Source of the DNA: Agelas oroides
Lineage: Eukaryota > Porifera > Demospongiae > Agelasida > Agelasidae
Length of the DNA: 64,000 bases
Direction of reading: 5' to 3'
Assembly: GCA_949130485.1 (NCBI GenBank)
Contig: OX422190.1
Location: 4,168,861-4,232,860 of the forward strand
Positions 33,595-51,591 of this stretch are shown here, piece by piece. The notes below the pieces were generated by a model. That model did no database searches, was not told the origin of the DNA, and saw nothing but the letters and a program-made list of their open reading frames with translations. Made by a program: the position numbers and the translations under genes. How positions within the stretch are numbered: position 1 is the first letter of the stretch; every line of letters starts with the position of its first letter.

Positions 33595-36500
33595 CTATGG
33601 TGGTATTGCATGTTTCAAGTTTTTCAAAACAGCTTCTACTATATCAGGAACATGCGCCATTGCACCAACACCTGCATGGGATTAGACAGGATACAGAATA
33701 ATCTGAGTGTATAGTTAGACCCACTATCCGGCTCCACCAAGATTTTATCCCATACCCTGAGGAACACTGGGTTGCAAGGTAAAAGGCAGAGGCACGAAAA
33801 CAACAGCAGTGCTGTGCAAACAGGACGGACATATTCCAGTCTCTTTTCCCAAATGTGAGCGTTTGCCAAGGAATAAACTTTCCTACACAGCAATATCACT
33901 AGTGTTTAGTACTGCATGCCAAGATCTACAATTTCTGCTGAGGTCACATACAGTGTGAATAAAATACCAACAATCCTATTACAGTCTGGTCAACGGAGCA
34001 GTACTATATACCTTGATCACCACATGCCAGTAATTTGGTCACTGGAGGCACTTGAGTATAGCCGAGTTCTGTGAGGGTGTGCACGTGGGAGGATGTGAGG
34101 GGGTGATTCCACATGTATGTGTTCATTGCAGGGCAGTAGAGAAGTGGCCGTTTTGGATCCCAGGCTCTAACAATGCATGTCTGATGGAAGGAAGAAAGAA
34201 GCAGTAGTAATAAGAGGGAGATACCATAACACAATACAGTGGAACACCTCCACGTGCACAACTTGGGACCAAAATGTCTGTGTAAGAAAAAAAAACACAC
34301 AACAAAAGCAAAATAAAAAAACACAAAAAAAAAACACACATACACAGAAAAAAAACAATAACAAACAAGTAGTGTATACTTTAAGAGGGGTTTTCTGTGG
34401 ACATCTATTGATTGTACATCTGCAGGCCAGGCATTGAAATACAGACACAGTTTTGAGTTCCTCTTTCATACTGTTGCTTTGAGAATGTTTTCATTTCAGT
34501 TAGCTGAAACAAGCAAAACTTATCATATGCACAATCACCTCTACTGTAGCCTCGTTTACCAAGGCATGGGAACAAGGTTGTTCTGATACATGCTAACCAA
34601 AAACAGGAAGAAGAATAACAAACCCAAGGGCATAACAAATCAACCGTAGACCAAATGTATAGGTTTGCACTAGCTACAAATTACTAACAGTAATGTATTA
34701 CATAACAAAAACAAATGCTCAAAGTCTACCAGTAACTCAAAAATTACTCCAGCACTCATGCCCACAGTAGGGATTAAGCTATCATCTTTTTACGCTGCTG
34801 ACAAAGTTCGAAATGTGCTGAACTTTCCGTTGTTGCCTTTGGACCTAATAGAAAGTAAGATGGTCATTATTTTGCACTTGTACGTACCAGCTGCCAAGTG
34901 CTTCACTCCTGAACCAATCAAATCGCTTCTAAAGTTTGAGATCAAACGTTCAGCCACTATACCATATATATAAGTACCAAAACATTTGACGTCAAAGCTT
35001 GAGGAACTATTCAGTTGACATGAGAGCAAGAATGGATACACCACACAGGACTCAACATACTAGCCTCGTTCCCAGGCCTCCCCCGTTCTTGTTCTTCAGT
35101 TTGCGTTCAGGATAATTCATGGAAGCAGAAGAGCGGCAAATTTTGCTGCTCTCCCGCTTCTGTGTATTATACTGAATGCAAACTGAAGAACAAAAACGGG
35201 GGAGACCTGGAAACAATGCTATCAACATAACTCCGAGGGCAGAGCCTGAGGACAAGGGTGGTTATTGTAAATCATAAGACTAACATGTGTTATATTCTCT
35301 AACCCGATTGGTGCTTGTTGTTATCAAGGTAGTTTACACTGTAAACAAGGTAGATTATAGTAAACATTATTTTACAACTTCCTGTGGTATATGAAACAGA
35401 ATCCACCTGTTACAAGTAACTGATAACACTTTGGGGTTGAGTCCACACTGGGGTTGAGTCCACATGGTCTCAAGTGTCACACATGCATGTTGCAATTTGA
35501 ATACAGTGTGTAGGGTAAGTGTAGCCTCGTCCCCAGGCCTCCCCCGTTTTTGTTCTTTGGTTTGTGTTCACAATAATACACAGAAGTAGAAGCAGGGAAG
35601 GCCATTTTTCACCGCTCTTCCGTTTCCGTGTATGATACTGAACGCAACCAAAGAACAAAAAATGGGGAGGCCTGGGAACGAGGCTACGGGAAGTTCTTTA
35701 CTGTGCACCCAAGTGGTTGGCCCTTCTAGTGGTCACAGAAAAATTACTGAAAACGAGCTGCTTTTAACTTGTGAACGCTCATTGCCATTTAATAATAGTG
35801 CTTAATTGAGCATTGACATCACACAATAACTCATGTAAAAATAGTGCATTTCACGTGATTGTGAGGTGGTATTGTAGAAGGTTGTCGGCTCATTGTTGAT
35901 TGATCTTTAGCCACACCCCCTTTAGCTGTGATGGGACAGACCAGTGGACCAAGGTGAGTCCAGATCTACATTTAATGACTGCCGCATGTCAACAGGCCCC
36001 CTTTTCCTAGTAAATGCATATAGACCCTACTTTTCAGCACAATACCGTAAAATCAGGATTAAGCACCCACACAAAATAAGCACCCCATGAATATTGGCAC
36101 CCATTTTGATTACAACAACCACATCCTCGTTTATAAGCACCCATACAAAAATAGGCACATGAAAAGGCACCCCCAAACCGAAGCCCCAAACCCTGCAAAT
36201 GGAAGCCAAAATTTAGGCAAGGCCTTTTCCATATTAGCAAAAACCTCTCACAGATTTGTTGGTTCCAAGCGCTTTACGTTGGTGGGCGGGGGTTGCCAAT
36301 GATCGATCGATTGCTGACTGTATCTCTGGTTGTAGAAAAGCTATAAACATTGGACAGGAAAAGAACCTCTAGGCCTAACAGCTAATCCGTTCCCACACAA
36401 CTGCACACGCTACCAGAAAATTACAAGCACCCCATGAAAATAAGCACTCCTTGAAAATAAGCACCCATTCTGGCTGCTAATTTTGAAAATAGGCACTGGT

Positions 36501-39500
36501 GCTTAATATCCCGATTTTACGGTATGCAACCAGCAATGTAGACTTTCATGAGACAGTAGCCCACGGGCCAAAATGTACTATATGCAACCAGCAATGTAGA
36601 CTTTCATGAGACAGTAGCCCACGGGCCAAAATGTACTATATGCAACCAGCAATGTAGACTTTCATGAGACAGTAGCCCACGGGCCAAAATGTACTATTTG
36701 TACATAAGTTTCTCTCTATGGTCATTCATACTCTTCCTGTGAGGAGCTACACTTTTACCATAAGGCTTGAGGGGAAACGTACCAGCAAGTTGTCACAGAT
36801 ACCATTGGCCATTTTCGCCATTGTGTTTGCACTCAGCGGAGCAATAACAAGGAGGTCAGCCCACTTCCGCAGCTACACAACACAAGAATACATGTGTGAG
36901 TGGTAAATAAACCAAGAGATTCTTCATCATATCAGCATTCTGTATCACACATAGGTCAACAAGCAATAATCTCATCAGATATGGTGAAGTTGAGCATATC
37001 GGTATTGACCTCCATACAGTATTGTACATTCCCAGGCCTTCCCGGCCTCCAGTTACTGTAAAAACTGGAGGCGGGGAAGGCCTGGGAACGAAGCTAGCAT
37101 TTGGCAGCTCATACAGTGACACTTACAGTCTGTAACTGATTCTGTAATCAATCTCGTTAGCTTGCAAACTACTGGCTCTGACCTCAATATGCAGCACTGG
37201 ATCTCCCTTTTTGGCCCACTTCTACATATGTACATACATACATACATACATACATACACACATACATACATACACATATACATACACACATATACATACA
37301 TACATACATACATACATACATACATACACACATACACATATACATACATACATACATACATACAGACGTACATACATACATATACATACATACATACATA
37401 CATACAGACGTACATACATACATACACACATACATACATACAGACATACATGTACATACATGAAAGAAACAAGTCAAGTCATCATGTCTATAGCTATCCA
37501 TCAGTTTAAGACTATCAGTACAACAGTGAGAACAGATGATCATATGAGGAGAGAATCAATGAACCACGACCTAGACAATGTGCAAAGTCACCCACTGTGC
37601 AGGACATGTTTCTGCCAGTACCAGGTCTCATCACCTGCACTGGGGTGACTGGTAGCCTCATTCCAATGCTTATTAGCATAACAAAGAAATCCTTTTCTCT
37701 AATTTTTCAAACAAGCCTGGGAATGAGGCTAGGGTGACTGGGAGATGGGCACTGCTACGAAATGAAGTCGGGTGGCGGTCAGGTGCCTGGCCTTATACAG
37801 AGGAGGTCTGACATGATTGATGTCATATCCACTGATCATGTGATATTGACAAGCTGTAGCCTCATTCCCAGGTCACTCCCAGATTTTATCTCGCTGTGAG
37901 ATAAAATCTGGGCCATCGCTGGCGAGATAAAATCTGGGAGTGACCTGGGAATGAGGCTAAACAAGCTGCATTTCAATGTTCCATTTCTAGGCATCAGAAG
38001 CTTCTAGACTGCAAGGTTCCCTTTGGTTCAAGAGTATGACAAGAAGCTGTCTATCTGGTTGAGATTGATTTCTGCCGTTCATCTAGAGCTCTCAACAGCT
38101 ACATATGTGCTATTTGGTGGTCAAATAAAAATGTTTGTTTTTTTTTGGACCAGCCTTTAGAGTGTTTCCGCTAGTGTTGTTTTAGTAAACTGTAACTTCA
38201 ATTAAATACCTTTTAGTTTAGTTAATCGAACTATAACTAACTAAAAAAGGTAGGTATATCTGCTCATGTATATGTCAGTACCATGCAAACCCCCTCAACC
38301 AGTCACAATCTTGGCCATCAAGTGTTTCTTTCCAGCTCTTGGTTTCCAGCCATTGAAATTGTCATTAATGCATGACCATGTAGGACCTCCTCTGGTGTAC
38401 TGATGTAGTGCATGCAAAATATACCCACCCATTCATCATCATCGATGTGGCATTTCACTGGCAATTTAGACGCATCAAAGAAGTGCAGACCTGCTTTTGT
38501 AGTCACCACTTCAACTTCGACCTACCGAATAAAGACAGCTGCCACACATCAATCATATCTAGCAAGAGATGAGTGTCAAAACCAAGAACCACATGATAGT
38601 CCTGAATCTATGCACATAGCCAATTAGTCTCATGACCAGACCAGCCTCCCCTGCCCCAAGAGTCTGGGTTTACAAAGTACAGTTTGTAATAATTGTTGCT
38701 GAGGCATAGCAAGCATAATTTAACAGGTGTCTCTACCCACTGAACTGACCTTTTTGCCACTAAAAAGGCAACCATGTAAGTGAGAGGCAACTGTACAGCT
38801 GAACTTTCACCTTGTTAGAATTTTCTTCTGCATCTCTCACTTGTTATTAATTTTAGTGATCAATGTAACAATTCTTTACTTCCACATTTAGTACACAGCT
38901 GCACTGCACACAAACCCAGCCTGTTGCCTAATGTATACACTAAGACATACCCCATGAAAAGTGTCTAACATGCAGGTGCATACATCTTGCTATAGCACAT
39001 GCAGTAAGCGTTTGACGGATTGAGCACATGCAGTAAGTGTTTGACGGATCGAGCACTTGCAGTGTAAACACATGAACTATAGTCTAACCGATCACTTGAT
39101 TATACTGGCAGATTGATCATGCCCATTGGAGGCAAGCTTGCTTCACAACAGTAGTCTCGTGCCCAGACAACTTTTCGCCAAGCGGGAAAGTAGTCTGGTG
39201 AACTGCCTATACCGTTTTGGTTCCAATATTTTGAAACTACCGTGACGTCACGTCAACTGGATTGTAAATTCAAAAGCACTCTAGTAAACAGCAAACTCCT
39301 AGACAGCCTACTCGTGCTCCTTTCGATAGATACAATAGCCTAGTCTACTCACGGCAGCTAGGGCTGCCCGACCAATGTCCATTTCGCTAGTAGATCGTTG
39401 GCACGCAATGTGGAATGCAATCTTCGATGACGTCAATCGTTAAATTAGAAAAGAACAATGCGCCAGCATTCCGGCGCACTTGAACGAAAACGGAATAGGC

Positions 39501-40076
39501 AGTTCACCAGACCCTTTTTTCCGGCGGGCACACGCGAAAAATGCGGTCTGGGAACGAGACTATCACAACAGTGCTTATGCTGGAGTGTCCATATTCTGAC
39601 CGCATTTGCTAACTCGAACTGTGCTGGGAAACCTGTGTCTGTGCAGTGCAAGGCTGTGCTTATGGGCTATGTATGATACAGTATACGACATTGCAGATGG
39701 GAGTAAGACTAAGTACAGGACACAACTTTTTTGTGGTAAAAAAGTCAGTCCAGTAGTCCAGTCCAGTAGTCCAGTCCAGTAGTCCAGTTCAGTAGTCCAG
39801 TCTAATAGTCCAGTCCAGTAGTCCAGTCCAGTACTCCAGTCTAATAGTCCAGTGCACGCGCAGTAGTCCAGTCTAATAGTCCAGTCGTCCAGCAGTCCAG
39901 TCCAATGAATACCTAATTTAACAGCGTCATAATTTTGTGCATTTAATACTGGTTCACTATACCTTGGCCTCCTGCTGCAGTGTGAGCTGCTCCACCAGTT
40001 CTGGTACTTTGATCGCTGCAACACTGCCTGTGACCGCCACCAACACGTGCTGTGCCTCTCCCTTCTGCTCCGACAT
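33595..40076 (-). CDS. PPCDC: Phosphopantothenoylcysteine decarboxylase, complete, six exons
   Basis: Exons 40076-39963, 38521-38429, 37221-37183, 36872-36783, 34180-34012 and 33671-33595 join in phase to 582 nt, 193 residues (human about 204). It makes 4'-phosphopantetheine in coenzyme A synthesis, using FMN. The flavoprotein-fold start VLVAVTGSVAAIKVPELV is in exon 1. The catalytic His is in DPVLHIELRKWADLLVIAPL, and SANTMAKMANGICDNLL follows. The decarboxylase signature PAMNTYMW and the active-site Cys of ACGDQGVGAMA complete the set, so all key residues are present. Exon 3 is a 39-nt micro-exon with a (TATG)n tract next to its acceptor. The head-to-head partner at 40333 shares its promoter. 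Confidence 0.96.
35061..35221. mobile_element. Foldback MITE, 161 bp
   Basis: TAGCCTCGTTCCCAGGCCTC to its complement; flanks TCAACATAC and TCAACATAA. A sister copy at 35522 shares the inner TTGTTCTT..GTTTG..TTCA arms. In a PPCDC intron. Confidence 0.85.
35522..35686. mobile_element. Foldback MITE, 165 bp, sister of 35061 copy
   Basis: TAGCCTCGTCCCCAGGCCTC...GGCCTGGGAACGAGGCTA. The target duplication is not clear. Confidence 0.82.
36046..36524. mobile_element. TACCGTAAAATC-ended repeat element with AAGCACC internal repeats
   Basis: Ends TACCGTAAAATCAGGATTAA and CCCGATTTTACGGTA are inverted, with a TA at each border as in Tc1/mariner-type insertions. The interior repeats ATAAGCACCC and ATAGGCAC many times. 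Confidence 0.65.
36523..36696 (+). repeat. 58-bp tandem repeat, three copies
   Basis: Copies 36523-36580, 36581-36638 and 36639-36696 are identical; unit begins TATGCAACCAGCAATGTAG. PPCDC intron. Confidence 0.97.
37224..37455. repeat. (CATA)n/(CACATA)n microsatellite abutting the PPCDC micro-exon
   Basis: About 230 bp of CATA units with CAGACGTA and CACA variants. On the gene strand it is (TATG)n ending ATATGTAG at the 37221 splice acceptor. Confidence 0.95.
37555..37800 (+). repeat. Interspersed repeat, copy of 23866-24060, split by a foldback MITE
   Basis: Shares CACCCACTG..CAGGACA.GTTTC, the TGCACTGGGGTGACTGG segment and GAGATGGG.ACTGCTAC with the copy at 23866, which has no insertion. 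Confidence 0.8.
37653..37731. mobile_element. Foldback MITE, 79 bp, perfect 10-bp target duplication
   Basis: TAGCCTCATTCC...GGGAATGAGGCTA flanked by GGGTGACTGG on both sides (37643-37652, 37732-37741). The unoccupied site exists in the copy near 23985. Confidence 0.93.
37857..37959. mobile_element. Foldback MITE, 103 bp
   Basis: TAGCCTCATTCCCAGGTCAC...GTGACCTGGGAATGAGGCTA with an inner repeated AGATAAAATCTGGG; flanks GACAAGCTG and AACAAGCTG (8 of 9 match). Confidence 0.88.
39152..39562. mobile_element. Foldback element, 411 bp, perfect 9-bp target duplication
   Basis: Ends TAGTCTCGTGCCCAGAC and GGTCTGGGAACGAGACTA flanked by TCACAACAG (39143-39151, 39563-39571). Inner arms AGTCTGGTGAACTGCCTA and TAGGCAGTTCACCAGACC. 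In PPCDC intron 1. Confidence 0.92.
39743..39904. repeat. Minisatellite, unit AGTCCAGTCC/AGTAGTCCAGTCC
   Basis: About 160 bp of CCAGTAGTCCAGT variants beginning 60 bp inside PPCDC intron 1 from its donor. Confidence 0.92.
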
Positions 40077-40332
40077 GCTGGGTCAAAGGTCAATAGCAAG
40101 TGTTCGCTTTTATGCTGACTCAGCAGAAAAAGTGCACGCCTACATTGGCTACCAGCAGTACTAGAGTACAGGCTGAGCCTGGACTATTCGGTTGTGTCTA
40201 CTGGGCCAGTCTTCAAAGTGCATTGGTAAGGGCTAGCTGCTGTAACCACCAATTTATTTCTGTTTTAATTGATACTAACTTTCAACCAGCTCAAAGTTTG
40301 GATCCAGGCCTAACTAGCTACCAGCCTGAGTG
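40077..40332. promoter_or_regulatory. Bidirectional promoter, PPCDC and coiled-coil gene, with DR1 and T-MARE sites
   Basis: Only 256 bp separate the two start codons. GGGTCAAAGGTCA (40080-40092) is a perfect direct repeat spaced by one base, the DR1 site of RXR/HNF4-type nuclear receptors. TGCTGACTCAGCA (40113-40125) is a perfect T-MARE palindrome bound by Maf and CNC bZIP factors. No TATA box is evident. Site function is inference from exact consensus matches. Confidence 0.7.
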
Positions 40333-46744
<6,412 letters not shown>

Positions 46745-47710
46745 CACTCCTATATAACATGTTAGACATACATGAAGTATTTATACACACTGTGGAGATT
46801 TAATGCACTGTGTCTTGTCTGGGTTAAACTGTAGGATGTTTTGCACTTTTGAAACATTTAGAGATAAACAGTATAGCGTTCAGAGAGCAGAGAGACCAGA
46901 ATGCCTTTAAATCATCAGGAACATGTACATATACCTCCTTAGTAACCAATTTTCTCTGTGTGCATACCATGGTGGCTATGGAACTTCCTGAGATACAGCT
47001 AGCCCAATAGTTTGGAAAGTTCAGCTACAAGTATAATTTTTTCGTCATGTATGGTATGGACAAACCAGAGGATGCCACCAAAATCAAGACAATCACGTAC
47101 CACCAATTTTCTCTGTGCACATGCATACCATGGCTCCTTGAGGTGGCTTTGGAACTTCAAGCAGCCTGAGGTACAGCTAGCCCGATAGCTTGGAAAGTTG
47201 TAGCTACAAGGATAATTTTTTCATCATGTATGGTACGGACAAACCAGAGGATGCCACCAAAATCAAGACAATCATGTTAGAAAAAGAGTGTATGGTAAGA
47301 CATTGTGCATGTGGCTACGTACAGTCCATTTCATTGCTGTTCCAGGAGGCAAACCTGTGGAACTCCATAAACTTTGATGGGTCCCAGGAGAGTAGTGGAA
47401 TATCTGTTTCTGCAAATATTGACTGGCTGCAGACAATTGCAACATGCCTGGCACCTATCGTCTTAATGTTCCCAGGCCTTCTCACCATCCAGTTTTTGCT
47501 TGCTTATACAGTATACTGGGAACAAGGCTTACATGGCACCCTGATAGCACTGACTTGACTGCTGATTCTCATTCCACAACCCAGTCAGTACAGTCACAGT
47601 GAAAGTCAGTACAGTCGCATGCTGGAACCAACCTGATGATCCATGATCCATATCATTTGTTTCTTTTGCATAAATCCTTCCCTGGTATAGGTCTCAGCTA
47701 AGGTTCCTTC

Positions 47711-48001
47711 ATGGGAAGGATTTTGTGTAACTCATCTGCTTGCAAAATACAGAAGATGCAAAAGGGCTTGGATGGTGGTGATGACGATCTGGACTTCCAA
47801 GATGCTAAAAACAGTGATACCACTTGCAGCTACAAACCACTGGATCTGCAGTACATGGAAAGGAAACTAAAAATGCATTTTAGATTAGAAGACACAGGAA
47901 AAATACAGTGGTTTCATGGACAGATATTAAACTATGATCCTTACAATTCCTCAGGTCAGTATGGTGTTTTCTTTCCATCTGACCAACAGACTATTTGTTA
48001 A
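47711..48001 (+). CDS. Small hypothetical ORF with a Tudor-like segment
   Basis: 96 codons from ATG to TAA. Residues about 50-90 (MERKLKMHFRLEDTGKIQWF...YGVFFPSDQQTI) resemble the small beta-barrel modules found in transposon-encoded and chromatin proteins of invertebrates, which pair a W(F/Y)xGxI segment with a Y.V.F.D strand. It may be a truncated transposon gene or an exon. No partner exon was found. Confidence 0.35.
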   Translation: MGRILCNSSACKIQKMQKGLDGGDDDLDFQDAKNSDTTCSYKPLDLQYMERKLKMHFRLEDTGKIQWFHGQILNYDPYNSSGQYGVFFPSDQQTIC

Positions 48002-48157
48002 TGATGAAGATATAAAATACCTAGAGTAAACTAGCTCCGATTAACTATATTGTTTTGTCACACTGATTTGCTTCTAATTCACTATGCCTCAGCATGCAGC
48101 TAGCTGTTCAGCTACTGGAAGATGTCTACCAGTGGTTGTCAAAGAAGTTCTCGAAAA

Positions 48158-48276
48158 TAGAGGAAAGTGAAAAGGCCGGCAGCCCCAGGGAGTTGAACCC
48201 AGGACACCTCTGACTTGAGCCGCAGTGCTCTGCCACTGAGCCACGGCAACCGAACAACCTCCAAACCACACAATCC
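48158..48276 (-). mobile_element. tRNA-derived SINE, best-preserved copy
   Basis: Minus strand: A-box TGGCTCAGTGG (48233-48243) and B-box GGGTTCAACTCCC (48188-48200) at tRNA-like spacing, followed by GGGGCTGCCGGCCTTTTCAC. Confidence 0.85.
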
Positions 48277-48359
48277 TCTATAAATTCCTTTATTTCCAGC
48301 ATCTCTGAGCAAAGAAGTTCTCATTTCTGTCAACGTCAACATATTAAGGATGATTATAT

Positions 48360-50495
48360 CGAGCCAAGTAACCGCACCCCAAGATGCTCATGGAAGGTTA
48401 GTGCTGCAGGTTTACCTTGGTTTGAACACTTTAGAGTTCAGTGCTATACGTAGGTAAAATCTTTGTTAGTAGGCTTTAGTAAAAAAAAAAGTTCACTGCT
48501 ACTTAGCTACAAGACCTGAAGTAGATCAGGGTTTTGTGCTGCAATTTAGCTGAAGTAGGAAGACTTAGAGTTCAGAGTTTTGTGGCTTCTTAAAAAAAGC
48601 TTTACCCTCAAGGGAGGAGCCAGAGATCAGTTTATCAAATCGTGAATAGCGAGGCACGCCTTCGCCTGCTTCATACTCGCGCACATTACGCGCGTAATAC
48701 CAGTCCGAAGCATGGTACCGCGCTCAATACACGCAATGATTTTATACGTAGGTATATTGAACGTGTGACGTCACGTAAGCGGAAAAATCGCTTCGGGAGT
48801 CGCTAGCTGTGAGGGGTGACAGTGGTGTAGCCAGTGGCGTAGCCAAGCTGGGGCACACTGGGGCACGCTACAGTACCGGAGTGCGTTTCAAAGCTCTAAT
48901 CTGATTGGTTGGAGGCTTAGTATCGTCCCCAGACACCAAATTTTTCGCGCGCGCCCTGCGGCCTTGTCGAAAAATAGGGTGTCTGGGGACGCATAAATGT
49001 AATTTTTACACCACAAGATGCAACCATAGATAATACATACCGTAGGTGGATGTGAAACGGCATGCGTTTACGGATAGTTTACGGAGATTTAATGACACAG
49101 TCCCTGCCACGGTCTGGGCGGCCAAAATTGTCGTGTACGCGCGACACTCTTTCAGTCTTGGGACACGCGCGAACGCTGTGATAGCGGTCTACATACTATT
49201 TCAGAGGATTACTAAGTACATACTCTACAGATTCAAGGTTACAGGAAGTCTACACTTCGCTTGTAACTCAACGTATTCACCCTCGCATCCATTGGAGCAC
49301 TGTACTACAATCTTTGTGTGAGATTATCTCTGGAGATGTTTTGCTTCGAACCAGATGTTGGCTTGGTACAAATGTAATGTAGGTCGGTCTACTGGGAGAA
49401 AATACTGATAATGCTGTGACACTTTTTGTTTTCTCCAGAATCAGGCAAGATTGAAATTTCAGGATACTTACTTTGTGTGAGATTATCTCCGGACGTAGTT
49501 GTCTATAGACCAAGTAATTGTTACAACTGTGTACTGTACTAGAATTTACACTGGGAGAAAATATAAGTGTTCCATTGAAAGTGTCGTTTACCAGTTAAAA
49601 AACGGTGTGAAATCTCGCATGATTCGCGTATGACGGTACCGTGTCGCGTCTACATGGTAGCTGCATTCTCCACACGGAGCAGATTGAGCGCGAAGCAGCA
49701 TGAAATTAAACTTCCTGTAACCTTCTAGCTGTAGAGTATGTACCTTGTCCATTCTATTCCCTGTTCCAGCTGCTGCCAAACCGCTCAACTGAGGTAAAAT
49801 GACACGGACATCCGTATACTTCTCCGTTTCATCCGTGGCAAGGAGTGTTTCCGTAAAAATTTTAGTATGCGGACGTGTTTCATATCCACCTACGGGTATA
49901 TATTATCTATGATGCAACTTAATAAAGGACCCGCTTACACCCCAAGACGCAACAAAGGACCCGCGTAAATAATTAAACCAATATAATGCACAGGCCGGAG
50001 GAAGCGTTGGACATCCAATCTGAGTTGATATTCGTTAATGGCATGGTGCACTTACCCCGGGAATGAAACTTTGGTACACCAACAATTCTCCCTTTGTCAC
50101 AGCGACTTCCGAAGCGATTTCCCCGCTTACGTGACGTCACACGTTCAATATACCTACGTATAAAATCATTGCTGCGTGTATTGAGCGCGCTGCCCTGCTT
50201 CGGGCTAATATTACGTGACTAATGTGCAAGTATAAAGCAGGTGAAGGCGTGCCTTGCTATTCACGATTGATAAACTGATGTCTGGCTCCTCCCTTGAGGG
50301 TAAAGCTTTTTTAAGAAGCCAGAAAACTCTGAACTCTAAGGCTTTCTAAAGCCTAGCAGTGAACTTTGCTTTTTCCTAAAGCCTACTAACAAACATTTTA
50401 CCTACGTATAGCACTGAACTCTAAAGTGTTCGAGCCAAGGTAAACCTGCAGCACTAACCTCTTATGAGCATCTTGGGGTGCGGTTACTTTGCTCG
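48360..50495. mobile_element. 2.1-kb element with about 400-bp terminal inverted repeats
   Basis: Left arm 48360-48806 (CGAGCCAAGTAACCGCACCC...) is inverted at 50101-50495 (...GGGGTGCGGTTACTTTGCTCG), including a shared GTGACGTCAC segment. The interior contains another inverted pair (near 49030-49090 and 49840-49917) and a small foldback (48918-48995). A 160-bp piece of the interior (49905-50093) is repeated just outside the right end (50498-50660). No transposase ORF is seen. Confidence 0.85.
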
Positions 50496-51302
50496 TTATC
50501 TATGATGCAACTTAATAAAGGACCCGCGTAATATAAATAAATAATATAATATAATACGCAAGCCAGAGGAAGCGTTGGACATCCAATCTGAGTTGATATT
50601 CGTTAATGGCATGGTGCACTTACCCCAGGAATGAAACTTTGGTACACCAACAACTCTCCCTTCACCAGCTACACCCAGTGGCGTAGCCAGGACATAGCCG
50701 ATGCCGAGGCACGGCATGGGCACAACAAAGAAGCAAGTAGGAGGGGTCTGGGAGCATGCTCCCCCAGAAAATTTTGGAATTTTTGAGCTTCTCAGGTCGG
50801 TTCTGAGACTATTTTAAGCCATACCGTCGCCTTGAATCAGAAGCACTTCCCACTATACCTTCGGTACGGTAGTGTGCGCGGTGTAAAGCCACTTTATTTA
50901 CTTACGGCAAACTCACATACAGTAAGATCAGGGGAGCGTACGAGAACTCGTTATTCTGAGGTTACAGGTAGCCATACTGCGTTCCCAGATTTCAAGGCCT
51001 TTATGTATTTTTAGCGCCCGATCACGGTCGCGGACAACGGTACTTTCGGCGCCGATAATTTGCAGGCGCGCCTGCGGTTGGTGGGGCACAGCCTCCGGTA
51101 GTCTCGTCCCCAGACCAAATTTTTCGCGCGCGCCCTGCTGACTCGTCGAAAAATAGGGTCTGGACACTTTCACTACGAAAACTGGGGCAAGTTTACATAC
51201 GGCGGTCACTAAATTGTGTAATTGTAGGTGTTAATTACATTATCAGCTACCTGTAGCGTTTGCTTTGGCGCCCAAAAATTTGCAAGCTGGCTATTTGTGA
51301 TG

Positions 51303-51518
51303 ACGCATAACGCACAGGCGTTCAACAACGACAGAACAGTCTGGTGTTACATCTCGGGTTCAGGATGCCGCCTGACAGATGCATAAAGGACGTCCGTGAA
51401 GCCAGGGAATATTTTGTGTACATGTATTCCCTGGCTTCAGACGTTCTTTATGCATCTGTCAGGCACATGTACTGCTCTGTCGTTGTTGAACGCCTGTCCG
51501 CGATAGCGCCTGCTTTAG
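51303..51518. repeat. Long perfect-stem hairpin
   Basis: GCCTGACAGATGCATAAAGG...GAAGCCAGGGAATA pairs with TATTCCCTGGCTTC...CTTTATGCATCTGTCAGGC over about 40 bp, and outer arms AGGCGTTCAACAACGACAGA and CTGTCGTTGTTGAACGCCT extend it. Confidence 0.9.
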
Positions 51519-51591
51519 CTTAGTTCCTAGACTGAAAGTACCACGCCTCCAAAAGTCCTACGTCCACCTAACGTCCACCTGACGGGAAAAA

